43,124 nucleotides of DNA from JAWXUD01 sp044432945 (GTDB lineage Bacteria; Cyanobacteriota; Vampirovibrionia; Gastranaerophilales; Gastranaerophilaceae), in contig JAWXUD010000015.1 in assembly GCA_044432945.1 (NCBI GenBank), positions 1-43,124 on the forward strand. The letters run 5' to 3'. Of the stretch, positions 31,870 through 41,138 are shown one piece after another. The translations under genes and the position numbers were made by a program. A model generated the notes under the pieces. It worked only from the letters and a program-made list of their open reading frames with translations, was not told where the DNA came from and searched no databases. Numbering within the stretch: the first letter of the stretch is position 1; each line of letters begins with the position of its first letter.

Positions 31870-33045
31870 ATGAAAAGAATAATTTGTATAGTAATAGATT
31901 CTATGGGCATTGGGGCGATGCCAGACTATCTAGAATTTAATGATGTAGCTGAATGCAACACCTTAAAAAATGTTTGCGAATTCAACAATGGCTTACACCT
32001 TCCTAATTTGGAAATGATAGGACTTGGCAATATACAAGAATTTAAAGGAATAAAAATAACAAATACACCGACTGGACAATATGGAACAATGCTTGAAAAA
32101 TCTAAAGGGAAAGACACCACCACTGGGCATTGGGAAATGGCTGGAATAGTTTCTGAAACAGCATTTTCAACTTTTCCAAACGGTTTTCCTATTGATCTTT
32201 GCAACAAGTTCATCGAAGAAACTCAATGCGGTGGGATTTTAGCAAACTGCCCTGCCAGCGGTACAACTATTATTGAAGAATATAACAAACAGCACTCTGA
32301 CACAAAATTTCCAATAGTTTACACCAGTGCTGATAGTGTTTTTCAAATAGCAGTTGACGTGGATATTATACCATTAAAAACGCTTTATAAATGGTGCGAA
32401 ATCGCCAGAAAAATTCTTACTCAAGATGACTACAATGTTTCAAGAGTAATAGCTAGACCATACAAAATCATCGATAATAAACCAACTAGGATTTCTAAAG
32501 ATAGAAAAGATTATTCTATGAATCCACCTCACAATATTTTAAATAAAATACAAGAATCAGGTGGAAAGGTTATTGGTATAGGAAAAATTGAAGATATTTT
32601 TTCTAAATCGGGAATTACTCACGCAATACATACTGGAACGAACTTAGAAGGATTAAAATTAACGCTAGATGCAATTAATAATAATCTTGACTTAGATAAA
32701 ATCAAAATAGCAGATTGCGGCGACAGCAAGAACGAATTTATATTCACAAATCTTGTTGACACAGATATGCTATACGGACACAGAAATGACCCTATAGGTT
32801 ATGGCAAAGCTTTAGAAGAGATTGATGAATATTTAAAATATATTATAGAAAGCTTAAAAGATGATGATGTCCTCATAATAACCGCTGACCATGGTTGTGA
32901 TCCTACAGTAGAAGGTACTGACCACACACGTGAACAAGTACCGATTTTGATTTTTGGACAAAAAATCGAACCAAAAGATCTTGGAATAATAAACGGATTT
33001 GATTATATTGCTAAATCAACAAATGAATATTTTTTTAAGAAATAG
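31870..33045 (+). CDS. deoB: Phosphopentomutase
   Basis: 391 residues. The metal site begins at once: IICIVIDSMGIGAMPD. The phosphorylatable threonine lies in KDTTTGHWEMAG, and the remaining metal ligands in DCGDSKNEF, NLVDTDMLYGHRNDP and ITADHGCDPT. This is the alkaline-phosphatase superfamily arrangement of DeoB. It interconverts ribose- or deoxyribose-1-phosphate and the 5-phosphate, feeding pentoses from nucleosides to central metabolism, consistent with NupC nearby. GGG in AAAGGGTTAAAA is the only ribosome signal. Confidence 0.95.
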   Translation: MKRIICIVIDSMGIGAMPDYLEFNDVAECNTLKNVCEFNNGLHLPNLEMIGLGNIQEFKGIKITNTPTGQYGTMLEKSKGKDTTTGHWEMAGIVSETAFSTFPNGFPIDLCNKFIEETQCGGILANCPASGTTIIEEYNKQHSDTKFPIVYTSADSVFQIAVDVDIIPLKTLYKWCEIARKILTQDDYNVSRVIARPYKIIDNKPTRISKDRKDYSMNPPHNILNKIQESGGKVIGIGKIEDIFSKSGITHAIHTGTNLEGLKLTLDAINNNLDLDKIKIADCGDSKNEFIFTNLVDTDMLYGHRNDPIGYGKALEEIDEYLKYIIESLKDDDVLIITADHGCDPTVEGTDHTREQVPILIFGQKIEPKDLGIINGFDYIAKSTNEYFFKK

Positions 33046-33049
33046 CATA

Positions 33050-33077
33050 TTGAAATTTTAAATTTTTGTTTTATAAT
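33050..33077 (+). promoter_or_regulatory. Promoter of the ferredoxin gene
   Basis: TTGAAA (33050-33055), 16-bp spacer, TATAAT (33072-33077), followed by AAAGGAG (33113-33119) before the ATG. Confidence 0.6.
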
Positions 33078-33126
33078 AATTTTGTACAATATCCCAGAAA
33101 GAATATAAATTAAAGGAGAAATTAAA

Positions 33127-33303
33127 ATGGCAGTAAAAATTGAAGACGGATGCATTGGTTGCGGTGCTTGTGAATCTATTTGTAGCGAAGTATTTTCAAT
33201 CGAAGATATCGCTGTAGTTAACGAAGCAGCTGTTGAAGCTAACATTGATTGCGTTAAAGAAGCAGCAGAAGCTTGCCCAGTTAGCGTTATCGTAGTTGAA
33301 TAG
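33127..33303 (+). CDS. Ferredoxin, single [4Fe-4S], Thermotoga type
   Basis: 58 residues. The cluster ligands are Cys9, Cys12 and Cys15 in CIGCGAC and Cys50 in ACPV. Cys19 and Cys42 are also present at the positions that form a disulfide in Thermotoga maritima ferredoxin, where a second cluster has been lost. It is a low-potential cytosolic electron carrier; partner enzymes (pyruvate:ferredoxin oxidoreductase, hydrogenase) are not in the window. AAAGGAGA precedes ATG. Codon use appears biased toward GAA/GCT/GTT, consistent with high expression. It has its own promoter and a strong terminator. Confidence 0.95.
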   Translation: MAVKIEDGCIGCGACESICSEVFSIEDIAVVNEAAVEANIDCVKEAAEACPVSVIVVE

Positions 33304-33321
33304 TTTTTAAAAACATAAAAA

Positions 33322-33357
33322 AAAGGCGGTTAGATTTAATCTAACCGCCTTTTTTTA
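33322..33357. terminator. Strong bidirectional terminator after ferredoxin
   Basis: 13-bp stem AAAGGCGGTTAGA / TCTAACCGCCTTT with loop TTTAA, A-run on the left and T-run on the right. Serves ferredoxin (plus) and the 145-residue protein gene (minus). Confidence 0.92.
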
Positions 33358-33373
33358 TTAATAAACTTATAAT

Positions 33374-33811
33374 TTATCTATACTCACATATAAAAACAAA
33401 TCGTTTTTTTCCTGAATTTTTAAGTCGTTGAATATCATTGCGACTATCTGAATTTATACTAATCGGACGACCACTATCATCAACATATCCTTCAATTGAA
33501 CAAACATATCTATCAGACACCTCTTCATCTTGCGATTCAGAAGCCTGTTTAATCCTGTAATCCACTTCTTCTAATATTTCATTTTTCAACTCATATATTT
33601 CTCGTGAATTACCGATACTTTCATCTCTATTTTCATTTCGATTTCTGCTGCGACTTTGCTCAATTTCAACATCACCTTCAACCTGTTTACTATTTTCATC
33701 TAATATTCTATTTTTCAATACAGGCGCACTAAAAACCATAATAACGCCCAATATAATAAACATAATTAAAGTGAATCCCAAAAATGACACTGCATTCTTT
33801 TTACTTTTCAT
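33374..33811 (-). CDS. Single-pass membrane protein of unknown function
   Basis: 145 residues. A basic start (MKSKKNAVSF) leads into one membrane helix LGFTLIMFIILGVIMVFSAPVL. The rest is charged: a region rich in Asn, Arg, Ser and Glu (QSRSRNRNENRDE), a predicted helix (IYELKNEILEEVDYRIKQASE) and a C-terminal part with CSIEGYVDDSGRPIS and RFVFICEYR. The N terminus GFTLI plus a hydrophobic helix superficially recalls a pseudopilin, but Glu at +5 is missing, so this is uncertain. AAGGGAAAAAT precedes the ATG. It lies downstream of PEP carboxykinase but behind that gene's terminator. Confidence 0.68.
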   Translation of the reverse strand: MKSKKNAVSFLGFTLIMFIILGVIMVFSAPVLKNRILDENSKQVEGDVEIEQSRSRNRNENRDESIGNSREIYELKNEILEEVDYRIKQASESQDEEVSDRYVCSIEGYVDDSGRPISINSDSRNDIQRLKNSGKKRFVFICEYR

Positions 33812-33830
33812 ATTTTTCCCTTTTTAATTT

Positions 33831-33861
33831 AAAAAAAAAGGCAAGGATAAATCCTCACCTT
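33831..33861 (-). terminator. Terminator of PEP carboxykinase
   Basis: On the minus strand, stem AAGGTGAGGAT / ATCCTTGCCTT (two G-T pairs) with a 2-nt centre, followed by nine T. Confidence 0.75.
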
Positions 33862-33872
33862 TTTCTATATAT

Positions 33873-35522
33873 TTATAAAGATACTTGATTAACAACAGCC
33901 TCTAGAGCTTCAAGAGCATCATGAGGAAGTTTATCTAATCCAGCTTTTTCTGTTTCACGAGATCGAACAAACTCGATTCTATCGTTCATACGTGCAACAA
34001 ATTGTTCCGCATACTCTCTATTATGGAAAGATGTGTCAAAACCATCAACATACATAATTTCAATATCAGAGAAATTCTCCCATTTATGGAATTGTGCAGA
34101 ACCTTCAACAATGGATTCAATAATTCCTAATGTGTGATGTGGCTGAACTTTTGTACCCATAAAGTCACCAGTGTTTAAAATATAACAATCAACACCTTCT
34201 TCAATTAATTGTTTAAATCTTGAATAATCCATTTCTAACGGATAAACTCTGAATGGGTTAGCGTAAGGCTCAACAACCAAAGCATTCGGATCAACACCAG
34301 CAGCCAAACGTTCAGCAGAAGAGCGTTTTGTAGCCAAAGTCGCACCCATCGCAGAACCTAAAGAAGCTCCTGATAATTTTAATACAGGTGGAATTGTAGG
34401 ATCTTTCATCAACCAAAAGATTGCATTAATTGGTTCATTAATTCTATCTACTCTATTTGGTGACCACAATTTAGACTTAACGGCACGTCCATTACCGTTT
34501 CTAATATCCTCAGTAATTGAATAAACTTTACCATCATCACCCAAAATAGCACCGTTATTTTGTTGAGTTAAGATAAACTTATTATCATCACAACCCATTG
34601 GATAATCTTGAGTTTTATCAAAATAAGCTGGTTCTAAAGCAATAGTATATTTATCATGAACATTAATGATAAACGCATCATCATGTAAAACTGTAATGTT
34701 ATATTTATCATTATGTTTTGCATGAGTAATTGTAGACTTACCAGAACCTGACAACCCAAACACAGCAACTTGGAACGAGTTGCCACAGTCTAAGTTATAA
34801 CGTTTCATACCACCATGGCAAGATGCATAACCGTTACGAGCTGCCGCACCCCAAGCTAAAGTTAACGTACCTTTTTTGTGTTCACCAAAATATCTCATAC
34901 CCAAAATAGCTGCACAGTTATGAGTTGGATCAAAGAATGTCAAACCATATGGAAAATCAGGGTGAGTCCAATCAGGATCAGAATAAACATAAATGTCACC
35001 CTCAGGCAATTCTCTTGATTCACTATACATTTTAGAATACATTTCATTAACATATTGGAAGTTTAACATCCAAGAATAAAGAACATTCTCAAACCCTTCA
35101 GGTATCATCATATGAGCTTTAATCATAAAATCATTTTCTAAACCAACAACAACATCAGTTTTATACATCAATTTATCACGAGAGCCATAAACAGCTTCAC
35201 GAATAATCGGCAATAAATAAGCCATGTCGCAACCTGGTTCTCCAACGATTTTTCTAGCTGCAGCACAACGACCTACCACTGTACCATCGTTGAACAATAA
35301 CTGATTTGCACCCTTTGGCAACCCTTGAATTTCTGGTTCATAAACAGGCATACCAGTTAACTCAACAGTGCCTGAGCTGTGTTTAGCTAATTTATAAGCC
35401 TCTGATACCGTTTTGACCTCTTCAACATTGTTACCAAAAAATGGTGCTGTTATAGTCGCACGTGCAGCAGAATAAAGCGTTTTAAGCTCTTCTGAATTTG
35501 TAAAACATTCTTTTGTAGACAT
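33873..35522 (-). CDS. pckA: Phosphoenolpyruvate carboxykinase (ATP)
   Basis: 549 residues, ATP-type PEPCK length. The kinase-1a loop reads VFGLSGSGKSTIT (~255-267) and kinase-2 is LHDDAFII with the catalytic metal-binding aspartates; GGMKRYNLDCGN, LAWGAAARNG and TLATKRSSAERLAAG complete the family pattern. It decarboxylates and phosphorylates oxaloacetate to PEP, or runs in reverse in fermenters that make succinate. AGGAGAG precedes the ATG. The promoter carries two inverted repeats, so the gene appears tightly regulated, probably by carbon or energy state. Confidence 0.92.
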   Translation of the reverse strand: MSTKECFTNSEELKTLYSAARATITAPFFGNNVEEVKTVSEAYKLAKHSSGTVELTGMPVYEPEIQGLPKGANQLLFNDGTVVGRCAAARKIVGEPGCDMAYLLPIIREAVYGSRDKLMYKTDVVVGLENDFMIKAHMMIPEGFENVLYSWMLNFQYVNEMYSKMYSESRELPEGDIYVYSDPDWTHPDFPYGLTFFDPTHNCAAILGMRYFGEHKKGTLTLAWGAAARNGYASCHGGMKRYNLDCGNSFQVAVFGLSGSGKSTITHAKHNDKYNITVLHDDAFIINVHDKYTIALEPAYFDKTQDYPMGCDDNKFILTQQNNGAILGDDGKVYSITEDIRNGNGRAVKSKLWSPNRVDRINEPINAIFWLMKDPTIPPVLKLSGASLGSAMGATLATKRSSAERLAAGVDPNALVVEPYANPFRVYPLEMDYSRFKQLIEEGVDCYILNTGDFMGTKVQPHHTLGIIESIVEGSAQFHKWENFSDIEIMYVDGFDTSFHNREYAEQFVARMNDRIEFVRSRETEKAGLDKLPHDALEALEAVVNQVSL

Positions 35523-35543
35523 TTCTCTTCTCTCCTTTATTTC

Positions 35544-35566
35544 AGAATATCGGAACTAGATATTCT
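35544..35566. promoter_or_regulatory. Inverted repeat at the pckA transcription start
   Basis: AGAATATC (35544-35551), 7-bp spacer, GATATTCT (35559-35566): perfect arms lying just downstream of the -10 box, over the predicted start site. It could be a repressor operator or a 5' hairpin of the mRNA. Confidence 0.5.
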
Positions 35567-35569
35567 AAC

Positions 35570-35598
35570 ACTATAATTACCATGTAAACTTATGTTAA
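35570..35598 (-). promoter_or_regulatory. Promoter of PEP carboxykinase
   Basis: On the minus strand TTAACA (35593-35598), a 17-bp spacer and TATAGT (35570-35575). A 14-bp perfect palindrome TTATGTTAACATAA (35590-35603) covers the -35 box. Confidence 0.65.
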
Positions 35599-35711
35599 CA
35601 TAAAAAAGCTAAATAGACAATAGCTTAGATAAAATAATATAAAAGGGTAGTTACAAAAGGGGATTATTGTGATAAAATGTAATTGAGGATAAAATAAATA
35701 AGGAAAGAAAA

Positions 35712-36212
35712 ATGAATAAATTTAAGAAATCTCTATTGGTTATATTGTTTTCAATTGGTCTAGCTTCAACAGCTGTGACGATACCAGCTACGCAAAACAC
35801 ACAAACAGATGCAGAAGTTATTGAACAAAGTATACAATATCTTAGTGTAAATCCAATTGATGTTGTAAATAAACCTAATTTTTACTTGAACAAAAACATT
35901 AAAATTGTGGCTAAGTTTGACAAATTTGTAACACTAGGACTTGATTACGAACCTGCTTACAAGAGTTCTGAGAACTATATTTCATTCCTAATCCAAAGAC
36001 CTGACATAACAGATCACAATATTCCACTTTCTGAAATGAAGATTTTTATTAAACGAAAAGAAGCTGAAAAGTTTATCGAGCTAAACTCTGGAGATGAAAT
36101 AGAAATCCAAGGTAAAGTTTTTTCAAGTGCTTTAAAAGACGCTTGGGTTGAAGTTGACACCTTGAAAATCCTAAAAACTGTCGAAAACAAAAGCAAAACT
36201 ACAACTAAATAA
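35712..36212 (+). CDS. Secreted protein with probable OB-fold domain
   Basis: 166 residues. A signal peptide (KKSLLVILFSIGLASTAVTIPA) is followed by a ~115-residue domain with the order of an OB fold: NPIDVVNKPNFYLNKNIKIVAKFDKF, later LNSGDEIEIQGKVFSSALKDAWVEVDTLKIL. The pattern of a membrane-proximal IKIVAKF strand and GDEIEIQGKV strand is seen in tRNA_anti-like and NirD-like secreted domains, but no residue-level family call is possible. GTTACA-17-TAAAAT upstream may be its promoter, and AAGGAAAG precedes the ATG. The GH57 gene follows after 36 bp, so a shared transcript is possible. Confidence 0.75.
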   Translation: MNKFKKSLLVILFSIGLASTAVTIPATQNTQTDAEVIEQSIQYLSVNPIDVVNKPNFYLNKNIKIVAKFDKFVTLGLDYEPAYKSSENYISFLIQRPDITDHNIPLSEMKIFIKRKEAEKFIELNSGDEIEIQGKVFSSALKDAWVEVDTLKILKTVENKSKTTTK

Positions 36213-36248
36213 TTTAACAAAACGAATTCCAATTGCAGGAGCTATGAG

Positions 36249-38738
36249 ATGAGTAATAAAAAACAAGAGAAATATTTAACTATTCATGGACATTTTTACC
36301 AACCACCACGTGAAAATCCATGGCTAGAAGCTATCGAGCTTCAAGATAGTGCCGAACCATTTCACGACTGGAACGAAAGGATTAATCAGGAATGTTATAA
36401 CCCGAATTCTGTTTCTAAAATCGTTGATAACAGAAACAGAATATTAGATGTTGTCAATAATTATTCACATATGAGTTTCAACTTTGGACCAACTCTACTT
36501 TCTTGGCTTGAACATTTTGCTCCAACTACATATGAACGAATTATTAAAGCAGACATCGACAGTGTAGCTGAACACAACGGACACGGCAGTGGTGTTGCAC
36601 AAGTTTATAACCACATAATTATGCCATTAGCGAATGAAAACGATAAACAAACTCAAATAAAATGGGGGATTAGAGATTTTGAGTACCGTTTTGGACGCAA
36701 GCCCGAAGGAATGTGGCTTGCTGAAACTGCTGCTGATGATGATACAATGCGAGCATTAGTTGAAAACGGAATAAAATTCACTATTCTATCACCGTTTCAA
36801 GCTCAATCAATTAAAGCAAAGAATTCTAAAGAATGGAAAGATGTAAGTTGGGGCAATATTGATCCAGCTAGAGCTTATCGTTATTACATCAAATCAGCTC
36901 CAGAAAAATATATCGACTTATTTTTCTATGATGGTGCTATTTCTCAATCAGTTGCTTTTGACGAGTTATTAAAAGATGGAAACAAATTTATAAAACGATT
37001 AAAAGATGGGGTTTCTGATTCAAGAAACTACCCACAATTAATAAATATCGCAACTGATGGCGAAAGCTATGGACATCATACAAAATTTGGTGATATGGCT
37101 TTAGCATATGTGTTAAAAATTAAAGCCGAAAGTGAAGGATTGAAATTAACAAATTATGCCGAATTCTTAGCAAAATTCCCACCTGATTGCGAAGTTGACA
37201 TCAAACCAGTATCTAGCTGGAGCTGTTCACATGGTGTTGGTCGTTGGAAAGAAGACTGTGGCTGTTCTACAGGCGGACACCCTGGTTGGAATCAAAAATG
37301 GAGAAAACCTCTAAGAGATGCTCTTAATTATTTAAGAGATGAACTCGCTATTATTTTTGAAGAAAATGCTACTAAATACTTCGATAACCCTTGGGATATT
37401 AGAAATAAATACATCAATGTTATACTTGATAGAAGCGATTTTAACATACAAAAATTTGTTGAAGAAAATTTCCATGAAAACCTAAAAGAAAATGAAATTT
37501 GTGAAGCTATGGAATTGTTAGAAATGCAACGTCAAGAGCTTTTGATGTTTACAAGCTGTGGCTGGTTTTTCTCTGAAATCTCTGGTATAGAAAACGTACA
37601 AATACTAAAATATGCCGCACGTGCGATGCAAATCGCACTCAACTTCAGTGATAAAACGCTTGAAGAAAACTTTACTAACATTTTGGCTGAAGCAACGAGT
37701 AATCTCGCAGAACACGGAAATGGTAAAAATATATACGAAAAATATGTCAAACCATCAATAGTTACTACAAAACAAATTGCTAGCTTATGGGCAATTTCAT
37801 CGTTATATCAAGATTTTGAAGAAGAAGAAGACGTATATTGCTATAGCATTAAAAAGGATTCATACAAGAAAATTGCAAAAAGCACATCAACTTTAGTCAT
37901 TGGACATATTGAAATAAAATCAAAAGTTACATTAAGAAAAGAAAATATAATTTTTGCTTTAGTTCAATATTCTGGAGGAGATTATCATTGTGCTATTAAA
38001 GATTTTAAGAACCAGAAAGAATTTGAAAAAATTCAAGAAAATCTTATTAAAACATTCTTGGAAAATCCGTTAACTGAAATCATAAGAACACTTGATGGAT
38101 ACTTTGATAAAGAATATTACACTTTAAAAGATATTTTTATTGAAGAAAGAAGAAAAATTTTACAAGTATTGCTCAAAGGCAGATTGAAAAAATTTGCTTA
38201 TACTTATTCTGAAATGTATGAGCAAAGTAAAGGTTCTATATTCCACCTGCAAAGCTTGGGGCTAAAAATCCCTGACGAGTTTAAAATTTCTGCGAAATAC
38301 GCTCTTGGACAAAAATTCAATGAATTAATTAACGAATCTGATTATTTTATTGATGATGAAACTATTCAGCTTGCTATCGACATTAATCAAGAAGCTAAAA
38401 TCATTGGTGTGGAACTTGATAAAACAAGCTCTAATCAAACATATGGCAGAAAAATCCTAACTAATATCAACCGCTTAGCATATAGCTTCGAATCTCAACA
38501 AACTGATATCATCTTAGAATTGTTTGATAATATTGAAAAATTAGAGTTAAAAGTTGATATTTCTGAAGCTCAAAATATTTATTACACTAAGATATTCCAC
38601 AAAATTGGCGATTTGGTTGAACATATTGGTGAAAACAAAAAAAATAATACAAAGAAATTTGCTGAAAAATTATTATTAATTGGTAACAAATTGAATATAA
38701 ACGTAGAATTTTATGAAATTAAATTATCGAACCTATAA
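36249..38738 (+). CDS. Glycoside hydrolase family 57 / DUF3536 protein
   Basis: 829 residues. The N-terminal catalytic domain begins LTIHGHFYQPPRENPW, the GH57 entry motif in the DUF3536 subgroup, and continues with HNGHGSGVAQVYNHIIMPLA, EGMWLAETAADD and IATDGESYGHH, where the acidic residues and histidines fit the family's active site. The second half (about 400-829) is helical with the cysteine-bearing FTSCGWFFSEISG block. GH57 enzymes act on alpha-glucans as amylases, branching enzymes or 4-alpha-glucanotransferases; the DUF3536 subgroup has no agreed reaction. The starch-synthase-family protein in the window supports a glycogen role. GCAGGAG precedes the ATG. Confidence 0.88.
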   Translation: MSNKKQEKYLTIHGHFYQPPRENPWLEAIELQDSAEPFHDWNERINQECYNPNSVSKIVDNRNRILDVVNNYSHMSFNFGPTLLSWLEHFAPTTYERIIKADIDSVAEHNGHGSGVAQVYNHIIMPLANENDKQTQIKWGIRDFEYRFGRKPEGMWLAETAADDDTMRALVENGIKFTILSPFQAQSIKAKNSKEWKDVSWGNIDPARAYRYYIKSAPEKYIDLFFYDGAISQSVAFDELLKDGNKFIKRLKDGVSDSRNYPQLINIATDGESYGHHTKFGDMALAYVLKIKAESEGLKLTNYAEFLAKFPPDCEVDIKPVSSWSCSHGVGRWKEDCGCSTGGHPGWNQKWRKPLRDALNYLRDELAIIFEENATKYFDNPWDIRNKYINVILDRSDFNIQKFVEENFHENLKENEICEAMELLEMQRQELLMFTSCGWFFSEISGIENVQILKYAARAMQIALNFSDKTLEENFTNILAEATSNLAEHGNGKNIYEKYVKPSIVTTKQIASLWAISSLYQDFEEEEDVYCYSIKKDSYKKIAKSTSTLVIGHIEIKSKVTLRKENIIFALVQYSGGDYHCAIKDFKNQKEFEKIQENLIKTFLENPLTEIIRTLDGYFDKEYYTLKDIFIEERRKILQVLLKGRLKKFAYTYSEMYEQSKGSIFHLQSLGLKIPDEFKISAKYALGQKFNELINESDYFIDDETIQLAIDINQEAKIIGVELDKTSSNQTYGRKILTNINRLAYSFESQQTDIILELFDNIEKLELKVDISEAQNIYYTKIFHKIGDLVEHIGENKKNNTKKFAEKLLLIGNKLNINVEFYEIKLSNL

Positions 38739-38746
38739 TCTCTAAC

Positions 38747-39328
38747 TTACCAATCACGAGAACCATAAGTTTCATATTTTGCTATAATTTTATTGAATTT
38801 TTGTTCTACGATTTTAATCCTAGCCAACTCTTCAGGTTGCAAAGTTTTTGATTTTAAAAGCTCTAACTCTAACAAATTTTCTTTTACACGGCGAACTTTT
38901 TCTTTTGTTTCTTCACGCTTCGAATACAACCAACCAGTAAACCCACAATCTGGAGGAACAACTGCCCAAGGAACTGCAGGAAAATGTTTACATAAAGTTG
39001 GACGATTTTCATAATTTTGACATAGATTATCATCACCTAAATATTTGCAACAATAAAAAGTTATTTTACTTTCATCATAATTTTCTTTCATTCGATAATA
39101 TTTCAAAATATTCTCAACAACACCATCATCAACCAATCTAGCATCATCAATACTCGAATAAGGCTCAAATACAGACAAAAAATCTACAGCCTCACTAATA
39201 CCAAGAACAACTTGCTCTTTTAATTCTTCATAAGTATAAGAAGTCGTCACAACACGACAACATTTACCACACATATGACACAAAGACTGCGGACGACTTT
39301 TCAAATAACTCTCATCAAAACTAACCAT
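38747..39328 (-). CDS. YkgJ-family cysteine-cluster protein
   Basis: 193 residues. The cluster begins CHMCGKCCRVV near residue 17 and continues with FYCCKYLGDDNLCQNYENRPTLC in spaced form, the CxxCxxCC...C...C pattern of the UPF0153/YkgJ family thought to bind zinc or an iron-sulfur centre. The C-terminal ~60 residues are a charged helix (KREETKEKVRRVKENLLELELLK). Function in the family is not established. It is convergent with the GH57 gene (8-bp gap). No strong ribosome site precedes the ATG. Confidence 0.82.
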   Translation of the reverse strand: MVSFDESYLKSRPQSLCHMCGKCCRVVTTSYTYEELKEQVVLGISEAVDFLSVFEPYSSIDDARLVDDGVVENILKYYRMKENYDESKITFYCCKYLGDDNLCQNYENRPTLCKHFPAVPWAVVPPDCGFTGWLYSKREETKEKVRRVKENLLELELLKSKTLQPEELARIKIVEQKFNKIIAKYETYGSRDW

Positions 39329-39456
39329 GATTTCATTATATTACTAATCCATTAAAAATTATTCTTTGTTAACATTTCTTAAAATTCAACAAAAAAATGT
39401 CAATATTATTTAGAATTTAGACTTAATAAATATAGGTAGTAGTATAGGTAGAATAC

Positions 39457-40668
39457 ATGTCAAATACATTAGGACAAAATCAAATGCAAAATGTAATTCA
39501 AAAACAATGTTGCACGCAACCACATGCAACTCAACAATCAATGAATTACACTCCTGCACCAATAGCTATTCCAACACAGAGCGGTAATCAACCGAGTTAT
39601 GCTGGCGTTAATATACAGATATTTAATCCATCATTAACAACATCACCAGCTCAAACATATAATACTAATTCAACATACAACACAAATCCAACAGGTTACG
39701 CTCAAGCATATCCTAGTAATTATTATACAAATACAATGACAAATCCGTATTGTTGCAATAACAATAGTTATGATGCTAATGCCACAAATTCAGAATATAG
39801 TACAACGACTAACAATCCGCAAATCCAACAACCATATGACCAAAACCAAGCTAATGGAGCGGAGGTAAATGGCATAAATGAAACTAATGGAGCGGGAAGT
39901 AATGAGGCTAATACTCTAGGATACCAACAACAGCCAAACTATTCAACTAATCCACAAGCCGAACAGCCATATGACCAATCAAATAATTCATATGGAACAA
40001 TATACAACAGAGGATTCAATGATGGCTATAGTGCCAAAAATACAGAATTCTATACAGGATATAACTCTGGCTACAATACTGGATACAACGCTGGATTTAA
40101 TAACAAAAACCCTAATTCATACAACGATAATTTAAATAATTCAAATAATAATAACGCCAACAACAATAATCGCAATGTCGAAAACATACAAAACATAACA
40201 AAAGATGACAATGATACAAAAACGAATAAAAAGAATGAAAAACAAACAGAAAAAAGAACCATTGTTCAATTAACAGATGAATACATAAAAAATCTTGAAA
40301 ATTACTTAGATAGTCAAGACAAAGAAATCAGACAGATGGGTGCAAAAGAAGTTTTAGCTAGGCTGGAAGAAGACAAAAGCCGAAAAGACGATTTAGCACT
40401 TAACGCACTGGTAAACAAAATCATACAAGACCCTTACACTCCTATTAGAGTTATTGGACTAAGTGCATTAGACTCACGTTTAGTGACTGGTGATGATTTT
40501 ACAATATCATTGCTTAAAAATATGCAACAACAAAAAAATGCATATGGTCAAGATTCACTATCAGCCTCTGATATCCTATTAAAAATGTCAGGTCAAACGA
40601 TTGAAAAAGAATTCGAAGTTGAAAAACCATCTAAAGGAAAAAATAATTTGAAAGAAAACAAATCATGA
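39457..40668 (+). CDS. N/Q/Y-rich low-complexity protein with helical repeat C terminus
   Basis: 403 residues with no signal peptide. The first ~255 residues are very rich in Asn, Gln, Tyr, Thr and Ser, with a tyrosine-glycine repeat tract around 185-220 (FNDGYSAKN, YTGYNSGYNTGYNAGFNN) and poly-Asn runs, a prion-like composition. The last ~140 residues are ordered: IVQLTDEYIKNLENYLDSQDKEIRQMGAKEVLARLEED and LALNALVNKIIQDPYTPIRVIGLSALDSRL read as HEAT-like helix pairs (both broken here for length). It overlaps the next gene by 4 bp (ATGA). I do not recognise a named family; a self-assembling scaffold is a reasonable hypothesis. Confidence 0.78.
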   Translation: MSNTLGQNQMQNVIQKQCCTQPHATQQSMNYTPAPIAIPTQSGNQPSYAGVNIQIFNPSLTTSPAQTYNTNSTYNTNPTGYAQAYPSNYYTNTMTNPYCCNNNSYDANATNSEYSTTTNNPQIQQPYDQNQANGAEVNGINETNGAGSNEANTLGYQQQPNYSTNPQAEQPYDQSNNSYGTIYNRGFNDGYSAKNTEFYTGYNSGYNTGYNAGFNNKNPNSYNDNLNNSNNNNANNNNRNVENIQNITKDDNDTKTNKKNEKQTEKRTIVQLTDEYIKNLENYLDSQDKEIRQMGAKEVLARLEEDKSRKDDLALNALVNKIIQDPYTPIRVIGLSALDSRLVTGDDFTISLLKNMQQQKNAYGQDSLSASDILLKMSGQTIEKEFEVEKPSKGKNNLKENKS

Positions 40669-41138
40669 ACATAAATTTTTTGAATAACATAAAAAACAAC
40701 TGTGGAAACTATATCGCAAAAGGTATAGGAGCTGCAGCTATCGGAATTTGCGGATATGATGCTCACGTGATGGGAAAACTTCAATCAGATGTCTACGCTC
40801 AAAGCAACGATGCTAATGCAATGAATAAAGCATTTAGTAACACAATGTATCTATCAAATCCAAGCATGAGTACAGATAAAATGAAGAAAGAAGTCTTTAG
40901 GTTTGAAGCCGAAAGTAATTATCGTAATTTCTTCAACTCTGGAATTGGTTATTTCAAAGGCCTAGGTAGCATGTTAGTACGTGATGCAATACCAATCACA
41001 ATGGGGTTGGTAGCAGTAATGTCAAAAGGTGTAATGTCAAAATGCAGTGCCATAGGTCTAGCGGCATACGCTGGAGTAAGTTTCCTTAAAGATGGACTAG
41101 GAATGGGGCAGAATGACCCACTTAATCAGAAGTTTTAA
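40665..41138 (+). CDS. Small membrane protein coupled to the N/Q-rich protein
   Basis: 157 residues, overlapping the previous gene by 4 bp. Two hydrophobic stretches are visible: GIGAAAIGICGYDAHVMG (~20-37) and PITMGLVAVMSKGVMSKC with SAIGLAAYAGVSFL (~108-142). Between them is a hydrophilic part (SNPSMSTDKMKKEVFRFEAESNYRNFF). No family recognised. The coupling suggests it anchors or partners the low-complexity protein. Its 3' end overlaps the convergent trmD by 17 bp. Confidence 0.72.
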   Translation: MNINFLNNIKNNCGNYIAKGIGAAAIGICGYDAHVMGKLQSDVYAQSNDANAMNKAFSNTMYLSNPSMSTDKMKKEVFRFEAESNYRNFFNSGIGYFKGLGSMLVRDAIPITMGLVAVMSKGVMSKCSAIGLAAYAGVSFLKDGLGMGQNDPLNQKF

